Source: JAIBCC01 sp963763855 (GTDB lineage: Bacteria; Acidobacteriota; Blastocatellia; Pyrinomonadales; Pyrinomonadaceae). Taken from it: a DNA stretch of 64,000 nt. The notes under the pieces were generated by a model that saw only the letters and a program-made list of their open reading frames with translations, did not search any database and was not told the DNA's origin. The DNA lies in the NCBI GenBank assembly GCA_963763855.1, contig CAVXPU010000008.1, positions 72,001 to 136,000 on the forward strand. Reading direction: 5' to 3'. The position numbers were made by a program, and so were the translations under genes. Below, piece after piece: positions 1 through 8,115 of this stretch. How positions within the stretch are numbered: the stretch's first letter is position 1; every line of letters starts with the position of its first letter.

Positions 1-474
1 CTGAAAATCTTGCTCGTCTTTCGCCTGCGGATTCGTTGATTTATACAGCAAAACGATTTCCGGGCAAAGAAACTTTACGCCTTCACTTGATTCAAGTGGA
101 ACCTTACTCAATGACCGCCGAACTTCTTGGTTTCTGCGGAAAATCCAATCGGTTTCATTTGATTCATTCAGCAAAATTTCAATTTGGGGCGGTTGGGCTG
201 TCTCGTTGAAGCCATGAATTTCGTGCGTGGGCAATGTCAGCCACTCGTCCCGATGCCAAACAATTGGTTCGCCTTTGACGAATTTATGCAAAAGCCAGCC
301 GGTAAAATGGGACTGCAAATCAGCTTGGTCTTTGCGAAAGACGGCAATTTCAATATCTTGGTGCGAACGCGTTTCTTTTTCGAGAAACAAGTCAATCGCC
401 CAACCTCCGGCGATAAACCAATTCGGCTTAGAATCCCTCATCAATTCTTTAACTTGCAATGGCAAAGCAAACAT
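1..474 (-). CDS. Nucleotidyltransferase-fold protein (AadB/Lnu-like), 3' end off the window
   Basis: An open minus-strand frame of 158 codons starts at the ATG at 474 and runs off the left edge. It has GGWAIDLFLEK near residue 25, then HQDIEIAVFR, which is the GG(W)A...DIE(I/V) metal-binding pattern of the aminoglycoside/lincosamide nucleotidyltransferase fold. Such enzymes transfer a nucleotide to a small-molecule hydroxyl; the substrate here cannot be told and resistance is not implied. The start lies 6 nt after the stop of the upstream kinase gene, so the two are probably cotranscribed. The C-terminus is not visible. Confidence 0.75.
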   Translation of the reverse strand, partial: MFALPLQVKELMRDSKPNWFIAGGWAIDLFLEKETRSHQDIEIAVFRKDQADLQSHFTGWLLHKFVKGEPIVWHRDEWLTLPTHEIHGFNETAQPPQIEILLNESNETDWIFRRNQEVRRSLSKVPLESSEGVKFLCPEIVLLYKSTNPQAKDEQDFQ

Positions 475-480
475 CTGTTT

Positions 481-1044
481 TTACCGCGAAGCGTCTTTCG
501 TGGGGGTAAATTCCTTGCCGACGGGTAACGCTTCTTTGTTTTTTAATCTGGTAAAAAAATTCTCGATTTCCTTTTTCGATTTAAGGCGAATTATGGTTTT
601 CTCGCTTTCAAATTGTCTGAGTAACGCCTCAACTTTCGGTTTTGAGCGTGTCGGGTAATTCCAAACTATTTTGACAAACTCCCAATCGAATTTTTCATCG
701 CAACCGGCAGGAATATCTGGGCGGCTTCCTTTTTTGTAATGTGCGACTCTTTTCAGCACCCGATAGACACAGGTTATTCGCGGTGTTTCGAGAAAAATTA
801 CCGTATCGCAAGCCGGAAGACGCAAGTCCATCGTGGCACTGTAATTACCGTCAATTATCCAAGAATCGCCTTCCAGAGTTTTTTCAACTTTGGTTCGCCA
901 TTCGTCTTTTGGAGTTTCTATCCAATCCGAATGCCAGAAAAGTTTATCAAGATGAATTACTTCCAAATTCAACAATTCGCCCAACCGCCGGGAAAAAGTT
1001 GATTTTCCCGAACCGGACGAACCGATGACGAGGATTCTTTTCAT
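481..1044 (-). CDS. P-loop nucleotide kinase, FlaR/adenylate-kinase-like
   Basis: 187 aa. Walker A GSSGSGKST is at residues 8-16, followed by LGELLNLEVIHLDKLFW, the layout of small FlaR-like (DNA topology modulation/AAA_18) kinases. WIIDGNYS near residue 62 is also typical. It probably phosphorylates a nucleotide or another small molecule in the cytoplasm; the substrate is unknown. The C-terminal third is rich in Lys and Glu and not conserved by eye. It sits just upstream of the partial nucleotidyltransferase and 25 nt downstream of the methyltransferase. Confidence 0.8.
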   Translation of the reverse strand: MKRILVIGSSGSGKSTFSRRLGELLNLEVIHLDKLFWHSDWIETPKDEWRTKVEKTLEGDSWIIDGNYSATMDLRLPACDTVIFLETPRITCVYRVLKRVAHYKKGSRPDIPAGCDEKFDWEFVKIVWNYPTRSKPKVEALLRQFESEKTIIRLKSKKEIENFFTRLKNKEALPVGKEFTPTKDASR

Positions 1045-1069
1045 AGAATCTTTTATTACGAATTTAATT

Positions 1070-1739
1070 TCATTTTTGTTTGGTCAATTTTTCACTCAAT
1101 TTGCAACTTACTATCCAATAAAATTTCAAGTTTATAAAATTGATGTCTGTTGCAATGCTCGAAAGTTTTTCAAACAAAAAGTCGTTGGTCGGAAAGTTTT
1201 TTAATACTAAATGAGATGAACCGTTTTCAAGTTTCCTGCTTTGAAAAGTGTTACCGTGTTCGTCCGTTTTTGTGATGTTTTTAAGGTCGTGATTTGTTCC
1301 GTCAACCGAGTTGCCGTCAATAAAAACGATTGTTCCGCGTGGTTTGAGAAAACTTTTGACTTTTTCGAGGAACCTATCAAGGTCTTGCAGCAGAATGTGA
1401 CTCCAAATAAAACCGCCGAATACAGCTTCAAATTTTTCGTCCGTTGCAAAATCAAACATATCAGCAACAGCAAAAGTTATATTTTCTTTTTGTCTTTCCG
1501 TCGCAATTTCAATCACGCTTTCGTTAATATCTGTTGCATAAACTGAAGTTGCAGTTTCAGCGATTCGCTCTGTCCAATAGCCCGTTCCGCAAGCAATTTC
1601 CAAAACAGTTTTTCCGGCGAACAACTCTTGGAAAATCTTTTCAGACGTTTGCAGAATCACCTTGCTCGTCAGGATTCAAATAAACTTTTTCGTATTCTTT
1701 CGCCCTATCTTTGTAATATGAAACTAAATCTTGGTTCAT
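1070..1739 (-). pseudogene. Class I SAM-dependent methyltransferase with one frameshift
   Basis: The true start is the ATG at 1739, overlapping the stop of the SRPBCC gene as ATGA. That frame reads MNQDLVSYYKDRAKEY...NPDEQGD and then hits a stop. About 25 residues in, near 1660, the conserved sequence continues in another frame as SEKIFQELFAGKTVLEIACG (motif I, SAM-binding glycine loop) and runs to the end at 1070. One extra base near 1655-1665 explains this. The family methylates small molecules; the substrate is unknown. It is either a recent pseudogene or a sequencing indel, since the rest of the gene is intact. Confidence 0.75.
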
Positions 1740-2161
1740 TGTTCAACTACTTTTTTCAGCCCATTTATGACGATCGCCCAATTGCTTTCAGCATGTTTTG
1801 CACGTTCTTCATCGTAGCTTGAAAATGTTACGGTCAAGTCTGTTCCGTTTTCTATTACTGACAATTCGTATTTTATCAACAAGTAATTTTCAGGTTTATC
1901 CTCTTTTCCGCTCCAAAAACTCAAATAAGAATACGATAAGGTTTTTGACGGTTCGCATTCCAAAATTACGCCTTTGTCATGATATTTTTGCCCTTGAAAC
2001 TCACCGTCCCAAGTGATTGATTCGCCTATTTTATAAGAGCTTTGTTGATCGGCACCGAAGAAATACAGCTTCACTATTTCTGAATCTGTTAAAGCCGCCC
2101 AAACTTTTTCTGACGACGCATTAATTGTTGTTTTGTAGCTATTCAAGTTATCAGTAATCAT
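1736..2161 (-). CDS. SRPBCC (AHSA1-like) ligand-binding protein
   Basis: 141 aa. The sequence begins with YKTTINASSEKVWAALTD, has TWDGEFQGQKYHDKG in the middle and ends with a helical NWAIVINGLKK. This is the START/AHSA1-like helix-grip fold that binds hydrophobic ligands. It has no catalytic signature. It is 1 nt downstream of the small membrane-protein gene and overlaps the methyltransferase start (ATGA), so translation is coupled. A role in stress or small-molecule handling is only a guess. Confidence 0.8.
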   Translation of the reverse strand: MITDNLNSYKTTINASSEKVWAALTDSEIVKLYFFGADQQSSYKIGESITWDGEFQGQKYHDKGVILECEPSKTLSYSYLSFWSGKEDKPENYLLIKYELSVIENGTDLTVTFSSYDEERAKHAESNWAIVINGLKKVVEQ

Positions 2162-2162
2162 T

Positions 2163-2546
2163 TTATTTTGTATTTTTATTGATGAAATAAATCATTGTTG
2201 AAGCGATTATGCACATAAAAGCAGCTCCGCCAATCAACGAATAATCAGTTTGTGAAATTCCAACAAAAATATCCGCAATGTTCATTACCAAAAAGTAAAT
2301 GTAGGCAAGAGTAAGCATCGGTGCAGATTTCTTAAAGGTCGCAAATACAAAAATAAATCCAACTGCAAATTGTCTTGCAGCCCACATATAAATTAGATAG
2401 TCAACGCCCTTTGCATTTAGATCAACTGTTTTCAGGGCTGATTCAGGCGAAAATATTAGTGTGGAACTTACAATTAGTCCTAATAACGCAAAAAGTCCCG
2501 ATACGATTAATATCCATTTTGGAATTAAGTTCTTTTCCTGCGGCAT
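2163..2546 (-). CDS. Small four-helix membrane protein
   Basis: 127 aa with about four hydrophobic helices: near residues 10-33 (WILIVSGLFALLGLIVSSTL), 48-67, 72-95 and 100-121. It resembles small DUF4345/DUF4267-like inner-membrane proteins, but the family cannot be fixed by eye. It is the first gene of a tight run (1-nt gap to the SRPBCC gene, then ATGA overlap to the methyltransferase). The upstream flank holds a degenerate thiC-tail copy. Confidence 0.65.
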   Translation of the reverse strand: MPQEKNLIPKWILIVSGLFALLGLIVSSTLIFSPESALKTVDLNAKGVDYLIYMWAARQFAVGFIFVFATFKKSAPMLTLAYIYFLVMNIADIFVGISQTDYSLIGGAAFMCIIASTMIYFINKNTK

Positions 2547-2572
2547 AGTTTGTCCTTATTTTAAATCTAATT

Positions 2573-2612
2573 ACGCTTTTTCGTCCCGTCAGGAACATAA
2601 TACTTGATTAAA
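2573..2612 (-). repeat. Degenerate thiC-tail repeat copy (most distal)
   Basis: The minus-strand reading gives YYVPDGTKK, matching the GNLPDGAKE part of the ThiC C-terminus, with flanking bases that partly follow the core. It lies between the AAA kinase and the membrane-protein gene. It is the most diverged copy and the weakest call of the series. Confidence 0.4.
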
Positions 2613-2613
2613 T

Positions 2614-3159
2614 TTATTTGAGTTTGATGTTTTCCAACACGAACGCTTTTCGATTCTCAATCGTGTCTTTGGGGACTTCGATTAAGTCATAGCCATAATC
2701 TAAGTATGTTTCTTTCATTTTTTGAAACGTATATTCAGCCTCTTCCCAAGTCTGTTTTCGCTCGCTGTCGGTTTCATAAATTTCAAGCCACGGCGGGAGA
2801 ATAAAAACCTTTTTGTTGTATTTATAATTATTTTCGATGACGTTCATCTCATCAGATATACCAAGCCCGACCATCGAAGAATAACAAAAAGCATCTAAAA
2901 TTCCACGGTCAAAAAAGTAATTGGTCTGAGAATTTTCAGACTCGATCATTTTGTAGCTCTCAATCGAAGCGTTAATCATTAAATCTACATAGAGCTTTTT
3001 ATTTTTCCAAGGCAGTCCTTCACCATTAGTCGCAATTTGCTCTTTGATAATTTGCCTCGCAACTTCAGGGACAATTTTATAGCCGCTTTTTGCCAACTCG
3101 TTTAAAAGAGTTGTTTTACCGACTCCGGGACCGCCTGTAATAATATAGAAAAAATTCAT
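2614..3159 (-). CDS. AAA_28-type ATPase/kinase (NadR-kinase-like)
   Basis: 181 aa. Walker A TGGPGVGKTT is at residues 8-17, followed by ELAKSGYKIVPEVARQII, the hallmark of AAA_28 predicted ATPases. YFFDRGILDAFCY near residue 83 gives the D(R)xxxD motif seen in deoxynucleoside and nicotinamide-riboside kinases. It is a soluble monocistronic gene flanked on both sides by thiC-tail copies, so it forms one self-contained 0.6-kb module. The substrate is unknown. Confidence 0.8.
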   Translation of the reverse strand: MNFFYIITGGPGVGKTTLLNELAKSGYKIVPEVARQIIKEQIATNGEGLPWKNKKLYVDLMINASIESYKMIESENSQTNYFFDRGILDAFCYSSMVGLGISDEMNVIENNYKYNKKVFILPPWLEIYETDSERKQTWEEAEYTFQKMKETYLDYGYDLIEVPKDTIENRKAFVLENIKLK

Positions 3160-3198
3160 TTGGCTAATTTGCCTGTTAGAAAATTTTTAGAGTATCAA

Positions 3199-3258
3199 TA
3201 AATGCACTTTTGCCCCATTAGGAACGTTCCTATGATAAATCTCGCCACCTGTGGCAAA
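3199..3258 (-). repeat. thiC-tail repeat copy
   Basis: The minus-strand translation reads FATGGEIYHRNVPNGAKVH, colinear with the ThiC end (KATGSEIYQ, then GNLPDGAKEHH). The core around 3228 is well kept and both arms are recognisable. It lies in the 160-bp gap between the aspartic protease and the AAA kinase. Confidence 0.8.
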
Positions 3259-3320
3259 CAATTGTATTATTTCGCTCGGTTTTTCCCAAATACCTTATCC
3301 GGCAAAATAGACTGCAAAAT

Positions 3321-4163
3321 TTACAACGAATCAATTTGCATCAGCTTATTTTTGCTGTCAATTGTAATTAAATACTTATTAAAAAATTGAAATCCCAAAT
3401 TAACCGCGAAAAAGTTTCCGGTCAGCAAGGTTATTTTCGGGTCTTTTAATTTTAAATTTCCGATGGCGATTTCTCCGTCGAATTCAGAACTGTAAACTTC
3501 AAATTCGCCTGCCGGAGTTCTGCCTTTGCCTCGCAAAACCGGTTCGGATTTGAGTTTGTAATCATTGTTCCATTGTTTGGGAATTCCGATATAATTTGGC
3601 GAACCGCAATCAAAATGAGCCAAAACTTCTTTGCCGTTTAACTTGATTTTCGCTTCAAGAACCGGATTTAAGGCAATCGGAATTGTTTTTTCATTCGCTT
3701 TCAAACTGCCTTTTTGGAAAATTAACTTTGAATTTTTGTAATCAATCGTTACTAAATTGCCTTCAAACGCGGATAAACCAATGATTCCGATTGCCGTTGG
3801 CGAAAAAATATTTTCGGGCGGAACTGCCATCGAGGTTTTGTTTTTGACAATCAACCCATTGAAATTGAGCGACGAAATTTTATAAGTTTCAACGGTTTCT
3901 GTTTTATTCGACAACATATTCGTGAACTTTACCAAACCTTTCGATTTTAGTTTAAGTTTTTCCGCAACCTCTTTGTTTATAATAATTTCGCTTGCTCCGG
4001 TATCAAAAATAAAATCGCTCGTTGCACCGTTTTGTATTTTTCCTTGAATGACAATCAAGTTTCTGTCCATTTTGAATGGAACTTCAATTTGTCTAGATTT
4101 TTGGGCAAAAGCCACCATCGCCAAACCGCACATTATTAAAATTACAAATAAACATTTTTTCAT
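3321..4163 (-). CDS. Secreted retropepsin-like aspartic protease, two half-sites
   Basis: 280 aa with an N-terminal signal peptide (CLFVILIMCGLAMVAFAQ). FIFDTGASEIII near residue 52 is a canonical D-T/S-G aspartic protease site. A second, altered site AHFDCGSPNYIG lies near residue 182, with Cys in place of Thr. The protein is long enough for two retropepsin lobes in one chain. Such bacterial proteins act on extracytoplasmic peptides. The gene starts 1 nt after the MarR gene, so the regulator probably controls it. The DCG site may lower or abolish activity. Confidence 0.8.
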   Translation of the reverse strand: MKKCLFVILIMCGLAMVAFAQKSRQIEVPFKMDRNLIVIQGKIQNGATSDFIFDTGASEIIINKEVAEKLKLKSKGLVKFTNMLSNKTETVETYKISSLNFNGLIVKNKTSMAVPPENIFSPTAIGIIGLSAFEGNLVTIDYKNSKLIFQKGSLKANEKTIPIALNPVLEAKIKLNGKEVLAHFDCGSPNYIGIPKQWNNDYKLKSEPVLRGKGRTPAGEFEVYSSEFDGEIAIGNLKLKDPKITLLTGNFFAVNLGFQFFNKYLITIDSKNKLMQIDSL

Positions 4164-4164
4164 A

Positions 4165-4596
4165 TTATTGGTTACAATTTCTTGTTATCTCCTTTAAGTA
4201 TTTCTCTAATTTTTCAATATCTTCGGTCGAAAAACCTGCCAATGCTTGCTGTCGATTTTCCTCGACCAGCGGAAAAACATCGTCCAATATCTTTTGTCCG
4301 GTTTCGGTAATCGTCAATTCAAATCGCCGACGGTCGCTCATGTGAAATTGTCGGCTCAAAAAATCTTTTTTGACCAATAATTCAACAATTCGGGTAACTG
4401 AGGCGAAATCCTTAAAGACCTTTTCAGCAATTTGATTTTGCGAATATTCGGGGTTTTCCTGAATCGTTTTCAAAATTAACCATTGGTCAATCGTAATTTC
4501 AAAACCTGCGTCGGTAAGCCGTTTTTGAGCAAACTGCCGATACGTTTTGATTGCTTTTTCCAGGGTGTAAAAAATTACTTCGTCTAAAATTTCCAT
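4165..4596 (-). CDS. MarR-family transcriptional regulator
   Basis: 143 aa with the MarR winged-helix layout: N-terminal helices (YTLEKAIKTYRQFAQKRL), the recognition-helix region YSQNQIAEKVFKDFASVTRI, and the wing SRQFHMSDRRRFELTITETG. These dimers usually repress an adjacent operon and are released by a small ligand. The gene directly precedes the protease gene. A perfect 12-bp palindrome lies 41-52 nt upstream of the start and is a likely autoregulatory operator. Confidence 0.88.
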   Translation of the reverse strand: MEILDEVIFYTLEKAIKTYRQFAQKRLTDAGFEITIDQWLILKTIQENPEYSQNQIAEKVFKDFASVTRIVELLVKKDFLSRQFHMSDRRRFELTITETGQKILDDVFPLVEENRQQALAGFSTEDIEKLEKYLKEITRNCNQ

Positions 4597-4620
4597 TGAT
4601 TATTCTTGTTCGATAACTTA

Positions 4621-4648
4621 CTTGATATAGTTATAGTTGATATATCAA
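4621..4648 (-). promoter_or_regulatory. Putative MarR operator/promoter
   Basis: TTGATATATCAA (4637-4648) is a perfect 12-bp palindrome. A further TTGATATA half-site lies at 4622-4629. The position, just upstream of the MarR start, fits repressor binding across the promoter. Confidence 0.5.
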
Positions 4649-4707
4649 AGAAAGGCAAATAAAAAACGACGAAGCCGAAGCCTCGCCTTTTCAGAATAGG
4701 ACTAAGA

Positions 4708-5088
4708 TTATTCGTCGGTCGGCTCCCAAAGTTGAACTTTGTTTCCTTCAACGTCAACGATATGAACAAACTTGCCGTAATCATAAGTCTCAATTTCATC
4801 CACAATTGTTACGCCTTCTGCTTTGAGTTGCTCGACAATTGCTTCCAGATTATCAACCCGATAATTGATCATAAAATCCTTGGTTGAAGGTTCAAAGTAT
4901 TTTGTGTTTTCGGGAAACGTATTCCATGCTGTCGAGCCTGTTTTGCTGGTGTCTTCAGCATCACACCACTCAAAATTTGCTCCGTATGCACCAACGTCCA
5001 TTCCTAAATGCGTTTTATACCATTCGTTAACTGCTTTTGGGTCTTTACACTTAAAAAAGACACCGCCGATTCCCGTTATTTTCGCCAT
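4708..5088 (-). CDS. VOC/glyoxalase-family protein
   Basis: 126 aa. It starts ITGIGGVFFKCKDPKAVNEW and ends with VHIVDVEGNKVQLWEP, the beta-alpha-beta-beta-beta halves of a vicinal-oxygen-chelate fold with the terminal metal-ligand Glu. It is a single-domain protein that would dimerise; the reaction (dioxygenase, glyoxalase-like or ligand binding) cannot be told. It lies 9 nt downstream of the AraC-type regulator. Confidence 0.85.
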   Translation of the reverse strand: MAKITGIGGVFFKCKDPKAVNEWYKTHLGMDVGAYGANFEWCDAEDTSKTGSTAWNTFPENTKYFEPSTKDFMINYRVDNLEAIVEQLKAEGVTIVDEIETYDYGKFVHIVDVEGNKVQLWEPTDE

Positions 5089-5097
5089 ATTTTTCTC

Positions 5098-6000
5098 CTA
5101 AATCGCGTTCATTTTCTTCACTGGAAACGCTAAATCCAAATCGAAATAGCTCCAATCCAATGCCTTCTCTTTATCCAAAAAAATCTCAAAACCGGGTGCA
5201 TTGTCGGGTTCATAAACGCTGTTTATGAGCCAACGGTTGAGGAGATAATCCCAAGCCGTTGCGACCAGTTTGATGTCGCCGCTAACTCGCGTTACGCCAT
5301 AAGTTCGGGACGGAATTTTCATCTTAGAAATACCGTCTGCACAATTGAATTTCGCGTCTGTCGCAAAGCAAACTTCATATCGGTAAAGATGTTTCGGCGT
5401 GACCTCGGGGTCGTCAATCGCCATTCCAAACAGAGTTCCTTGGTCGTAAATATTTTCGGACTTTAGCCAATCAATCATCTTCGCAAACGCTTTCAGAACC
5501 TTGCCTTCTTCATACGCATTCGTAACCCGAATATACGCCACATCCCACGCGGGAAATTCTCTAATCTCCACCGGAAAAGCGGCACGTTTCTCTTCGTCCG
5601 ACATTGGAAGAATATATTCGTTTTTCGGGAAAAGTTCTTTGCAAATCTTGCTATTTTTAAGTTCGCCGGATTTTCTGTATTGGGTTGGGGAAGTGTTGAA
5701 TGCGTGATTAAACGATCTCGAAAATGTCGCTGGCGACGAAAATCCGCACTCCAAAGCGATTTCAGTCGCACTTTGACGAGTCCGTTTTAAGAGACGAGCA
5801 GCTTTTTCCAGCCGCAGACGATTGGTAAAATCATTGAGAGTTTCACCCGTCATCGCACGAAAAACGCGGTGAAAATGAAACTCCGAAAAACACGCGACTT
5901 TCGCCAGTTCTTCGAGTTTTACAGGCGTATCAAGATGATCGCCCAAGTAATCAATTACCCGATCAATTCTTCTCGTATATTCGTGATTGGCGTTGCTCAA
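5098..6000 (-). CDS. AraC-family regulator with GyrI-like effector domain
   Basis: 300 aa. Two helix-turn-helix motifs occupy residues ~10-110 (PVKLEELAKVACFSEFHFHR, then ATEIALECGFSSPATFSRSF). Residues ~140-300 form a GyrI-like small-molecule-binding domain (VEIREFPAWDVAYIRVT...). This is the Rob/SoxS-type architecture that senses a ligand through GyrI. It is the first gene before the VOC gene and probably regulates it. Confidence 0.87.
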   Translation of the reverse strand: MSNANHEYTRRIDRVIDYLGDHLDTPVKLEELAKVACFSEFHFHRVFRAMTGETLNDFTNRLRLEKAARLLKRTRQSATEIALECGFSSPATFSRSFNHAFNTSPTQYRKSGELKNSKICKELFPKNEYILPMSDEEKRAAFPVEIREFPAWDVAYIRVTNAYEEGKVLKAFAKMIDWLKSENIYDQGTLFGMAIDDPEVTPKHLYRYEVCFATDAKFNCADGISKMKIPSRTYGVTRVSGDIKLVATAWDYLLNRWLINSVYEPDNAPGFEIFLDKEKALDWSYFDLDLAFPVKKMNAI

Positions 6001-6050
6001 TTCGGAGCTCCTAAGTTTGCTTTTTGAATTGCCGGAACTAAGTGCAACAA

Positions 6051-6160
6051 ACAGCTGGCTTTAGCCTAATTTGTGCTGAAGCATTAAGGAATTTCTTTTG
6101 TTTATTTGGCTAAAGCCGAAGCTCTTTCCATGCAATATCCGTCAGCTAAAGCAGACGGCA
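6051..6160. repeat. REP/MITE-like palindromic element
   Basis: GGCTTTAGCC (6057-6066) is matched by the inverted GGCTAAAGCC (6108-6117) around a ~41-nt loop. Next comes a separate hairpin at 6139-6158 with stem CCGTC/GACGG around an inner GCTAAAGC. This resembles REP sequences mobilised by RAYT transposases. It fills most of the 227-bp gap upstream of the AraC gene; I see no gene in it. Confidence 0.6.
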
Positions 6161-6227
6161 ATTTATGTTTGTCTGAATCCGCACTTCTGAAATTCCTTTG
6201 AATAAAGTTCTAGATTGATGATTCATC

Positions 6228-6662
6228 TCAGGCATTTTCATTCGTAGCCTCAAGCCCAAATCGGATTGCCGCTTCAAGAACATCAATATTTATGTCTTTC
6301 AGCGTTTTGAACTTAATACAATATCCAGTTAGGCTTGCCTTGCCGAGTGTTTTTCCGAATGTTTCTGGCAAGTAATTTTTGTCTTCAATGCCCATGATAT
6401 AAACGGAGATTCCGCTTGTGTTTGCACTCAGACCAATTTGATAAAACTCTCGGTTTGTTCCATCAGCGTATTTCATGGTGTAGGATCCATAACCAATATT
6501 TGGATTAGAAACAATTTTGCCGTCGCTGTTTTTACCATCCAGAAACCACAATTTACATTCCGGCATTAGTTTCAAAATGACGCGGTGAAGCTCTTGCATT
6601 TCACCGCGTTTTGGTTCAGTTTGGCTATTGATATATTCTTTGATTTGTTCTTCTACGTTCAT
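6228..6662 (-). CDS. DUF1801 protein
   Basis: 144 aa. EEQIKEYINSQTEPKRGEMQ, then LHRVILKLMPECKLWFLDG and YGSYTMKYADG fit the DUF1801 (YdhG-like) iron-sulfur-chaperone-like fold of unknown role. It overlaps the preceding VOC gene by 4 nt (ATGA), so the two are translationally coupled. Confidence 0.75.
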   Translation of the reverse strand: MNVEEQIKEYINSQTEPKRGEMQELHRVILKLMPECKLWFLDGKNSDGKIVSNPNIGYGSYTMKYADGTNREFYQIGLSANTSGISVYIMGIEDKNYLPETFGKTLGKASLTGYCIKFKTLKDINIDVLEAAIRFGLEATNENA

Positions 6663-7096
6663 AATTGTCCGTTATATTTTGGGTCGTGATCAACCATCCA
6701 TTCAATGCCGTATTTATCTCGAAACATTCCAAAATACGAACCCCAAGGACTATCGCCGATTGGAAATTCGACGCTTCCGCCCGCCGAAAGTCCGTTAAAT
6801 AATTTGTCGGCTTCTTCGCGGCTTTCCGCACTTATCGAAATTTTACTTCTGTTTTCGTTTTCATTAACGCGTCCCAAAATTTCGGGAACGTCATTGCCCA
6901 TTAAGACATTTTTACCGATAGGCAAAGCAATATGCATTATCTTGTTTGCTTCTTTTTCTGCTACCGGAAATTCAGGACTTGCCAAGTCTTTGAAACGCAT
7001 AATTTTTGCGAATTCTCCGCCAAATACTGATTTGTAAAAAGTGAATGCTTCTTCAGCATTTCCGTTGAAGTTAATATGTGGATTAATAAGTGCCAT
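6659..7096 (-). CDS. PhnB-like VOC protein
   Basis: 145 aa. INPHINFNGNAEEAFTFYKS at the start, DEFxKLF-like middle and WGSYFGMFRDKYGIEWMVDH at the end are typical of the PhnB/DUF3335-type VOC family, which is often annotated as 3-demethylubiquinone-methyltransferase-like although no methyltransferase domain is present. The function is unknown. It is the third gene in an ArsR-SRPBCC-VOC-DUF1801 run, a grouping common in soil bacteria. Confidence 0.85.
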   Translation of the reverse strand: MALINPHINFNGNAEEAFTFYKSVFGGEFAKIMRFKDLASPEFPVAEKEANKIMHIALPIGKNVLMGNDVPEILGRVNENENRSKISISAESREEADKLFNGLSAGGSVEFPIGDSPWGSYFGMFRDKYGIEWMVDHDPKYNGQL

Positions 7097-7150
7097 GTTT
7101 TAATTTTTCTCCTATTTTGAAATTCTATCCAAAGTCTTTGATCGCGAAGA

Positions 7151-7651
7151 TTACTTTTGCGACAAAGTCGCCAATAAATTATCTAAATTATCAATGGTTG
7201 CCTTAAAGCCTTCCACAAAGCCCATTTCAATCATCTTCTCCATACGTTCAAGAGATTCATTGTAAATGATAATAATTACTTTTGTTACGCCGTTTTGTTC
7301 GCTGAAATTGTAATCCCAATCGGAACCGGGCAACTGCGGATTTTCGTCTTTATCGGCAAAAGCATTAAACATTTTGAAATTGGTTTTTGGCGTAATGGAA
7401 GTATATTTTTGAATTGACCACATCTCTTGCCCTTCGGGGCTGACCATCGCATAAAATCTTCTTCCACCAACTTTGAAGTCCATAAATTTTGTTTCTGCTC
7501 TAAACGGTGCCGGTGCAGTCCATTGGTCAAGCAATTCCGCTTTGGTAAAAGCATCCCAAACGAGCGATTGATCGGCGGCAAATTCTCTGGTTATGAATAC
7601 CTTTTTCGCCGTTTTATCTACGGTAAAATCGAATTGCAAATTATTGTTCAT
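7151..7651 (-). CDS. SRPBCC (AHSA1-like) protein
   Basis: 166 aa from the ATG at 7651, which overlaps the ArsR stop (ATGA). An upstream frame extension inside arsR is not credible. KVFITREFAADQSLVWDAFT, ELLDQWTAPAPF and the terminal amphipathic helix are typical of AHSA1 proteins paired with ArsR regulators. It is a ligand-binding helix-grip fold without catalytic residues. The operon link suggests ArsR controls it. Confidence 0.88.
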   Translation of the reverse strand: MNNNLQFDFTVDKTAKKVFITREFAADQSLVWDAFTKAELLDQWTAPAPFRAETKFMDFKVGGRRFYAMVSPEGQEMWSIQKYTSITPKTNFKMFNAFADKDENPQLPGSDWDYNFSEQNGVTKVIIIIYNESLERMEKMIEMGFVEGFKATIDNLDNLLATLSQK

Positions 7652-7986
7652 TTTTTCTCTTCCTTCATTTTTGATAATAAATTGTCGAGTTGGTTGAAAC
7701 GGATTTCCCAAATTTTGCGGAATTGCTCAACAAATTCGTCAATTTCTTCCATCTTTTCGGGATTTAAGTGATAGTAAATTTCTCTGCCTTGTTGTTCCTG
7801 AGCTAACAATTCGCACTCGGTAAGAATTTGCAGATGTTTGGAAACCGTTGGTCTCGCGGTGTCAAAATTTGCGGCAATCGCACCCGCCGACATCGATTGT
7901 GCCGCAACCAGCAAAAGTATCGCCCGTCTGGTCGGGTCTGCAATAGCTTGAAAAACGTCTCGTCTTAGATTCATATGTGTAGCCAC
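7648..7986 (-). CDS. ArsR-family winged-helix regulator
   Basis: 112 aa. DVFQAIADPTRRAILLLVAA and SAGAIAANFDTARPTVSKHL followed by REIYYHLNPEKM give the SdpR/ArsR winged helix. No metal-binding Cys cluster is seen, so it is likely not a metal sensor. It heads the SRPBCC-VOC-DUF1801 operon, with a 5-2-5 palindrome in its upstream region. Confidence 0.9.
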   Translation of the reverse strand: MATHMNLRRDVFQAIADPTRRAILLLVAAQSMSAGAIAANFDTARPTVSKHLQILTECELLAQEQQGREIYYHLNPEKMEEIDEFVEQFRKIWEIRFNQLDNLLSKMKEEKK

Positions 7987-8009
7987 TTAACTACAAGTAA
8001 TATACATGA

Positions 8010-8021
8010 AGTCAAATGACT
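8010..8021 (-). promoter_or_regulatory. Putative ArsR operator
   Basis: AGTCA-AA-TGACT inverted repeat, 24-35 nt upstream of the ArsR start. A related motif, GTAG...CTAC, lies at 7979-7994. This suggests two operator half-sites over the promoter. The rest of 7987-8304 holds a thiC-tail copy and no convincing gene. Confidence 0.4.
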
Positions 8022-8070
8022 ACGCAAGTGGTTTATTCGGAATCTTAAGGATTTTTATTTGTGTGAGAAT

Positions 8071-8115
8071 CAATGATGTTTTCGCACCTTCGGGAATATT
8101 TGTGTGATAAATACT
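8071..8115 (-). repeat. thiC-tail repeat copy, degenerate
   Basis: The minus-strand translation ESIYHTNIPEGAKTS follows EIYQ, then GNLPDGAKEH. Only the core and the 3' arm are preserved, and the upstream arm is unrelated. It separates the Doc module from the ArsR operon. Confidence 0.65.

Noticed and set aside
184..658. Plus-strand frames at the left edge
   Set aside because: The minus strand carries a recognisable nucleotidyltransferase across the same bases.
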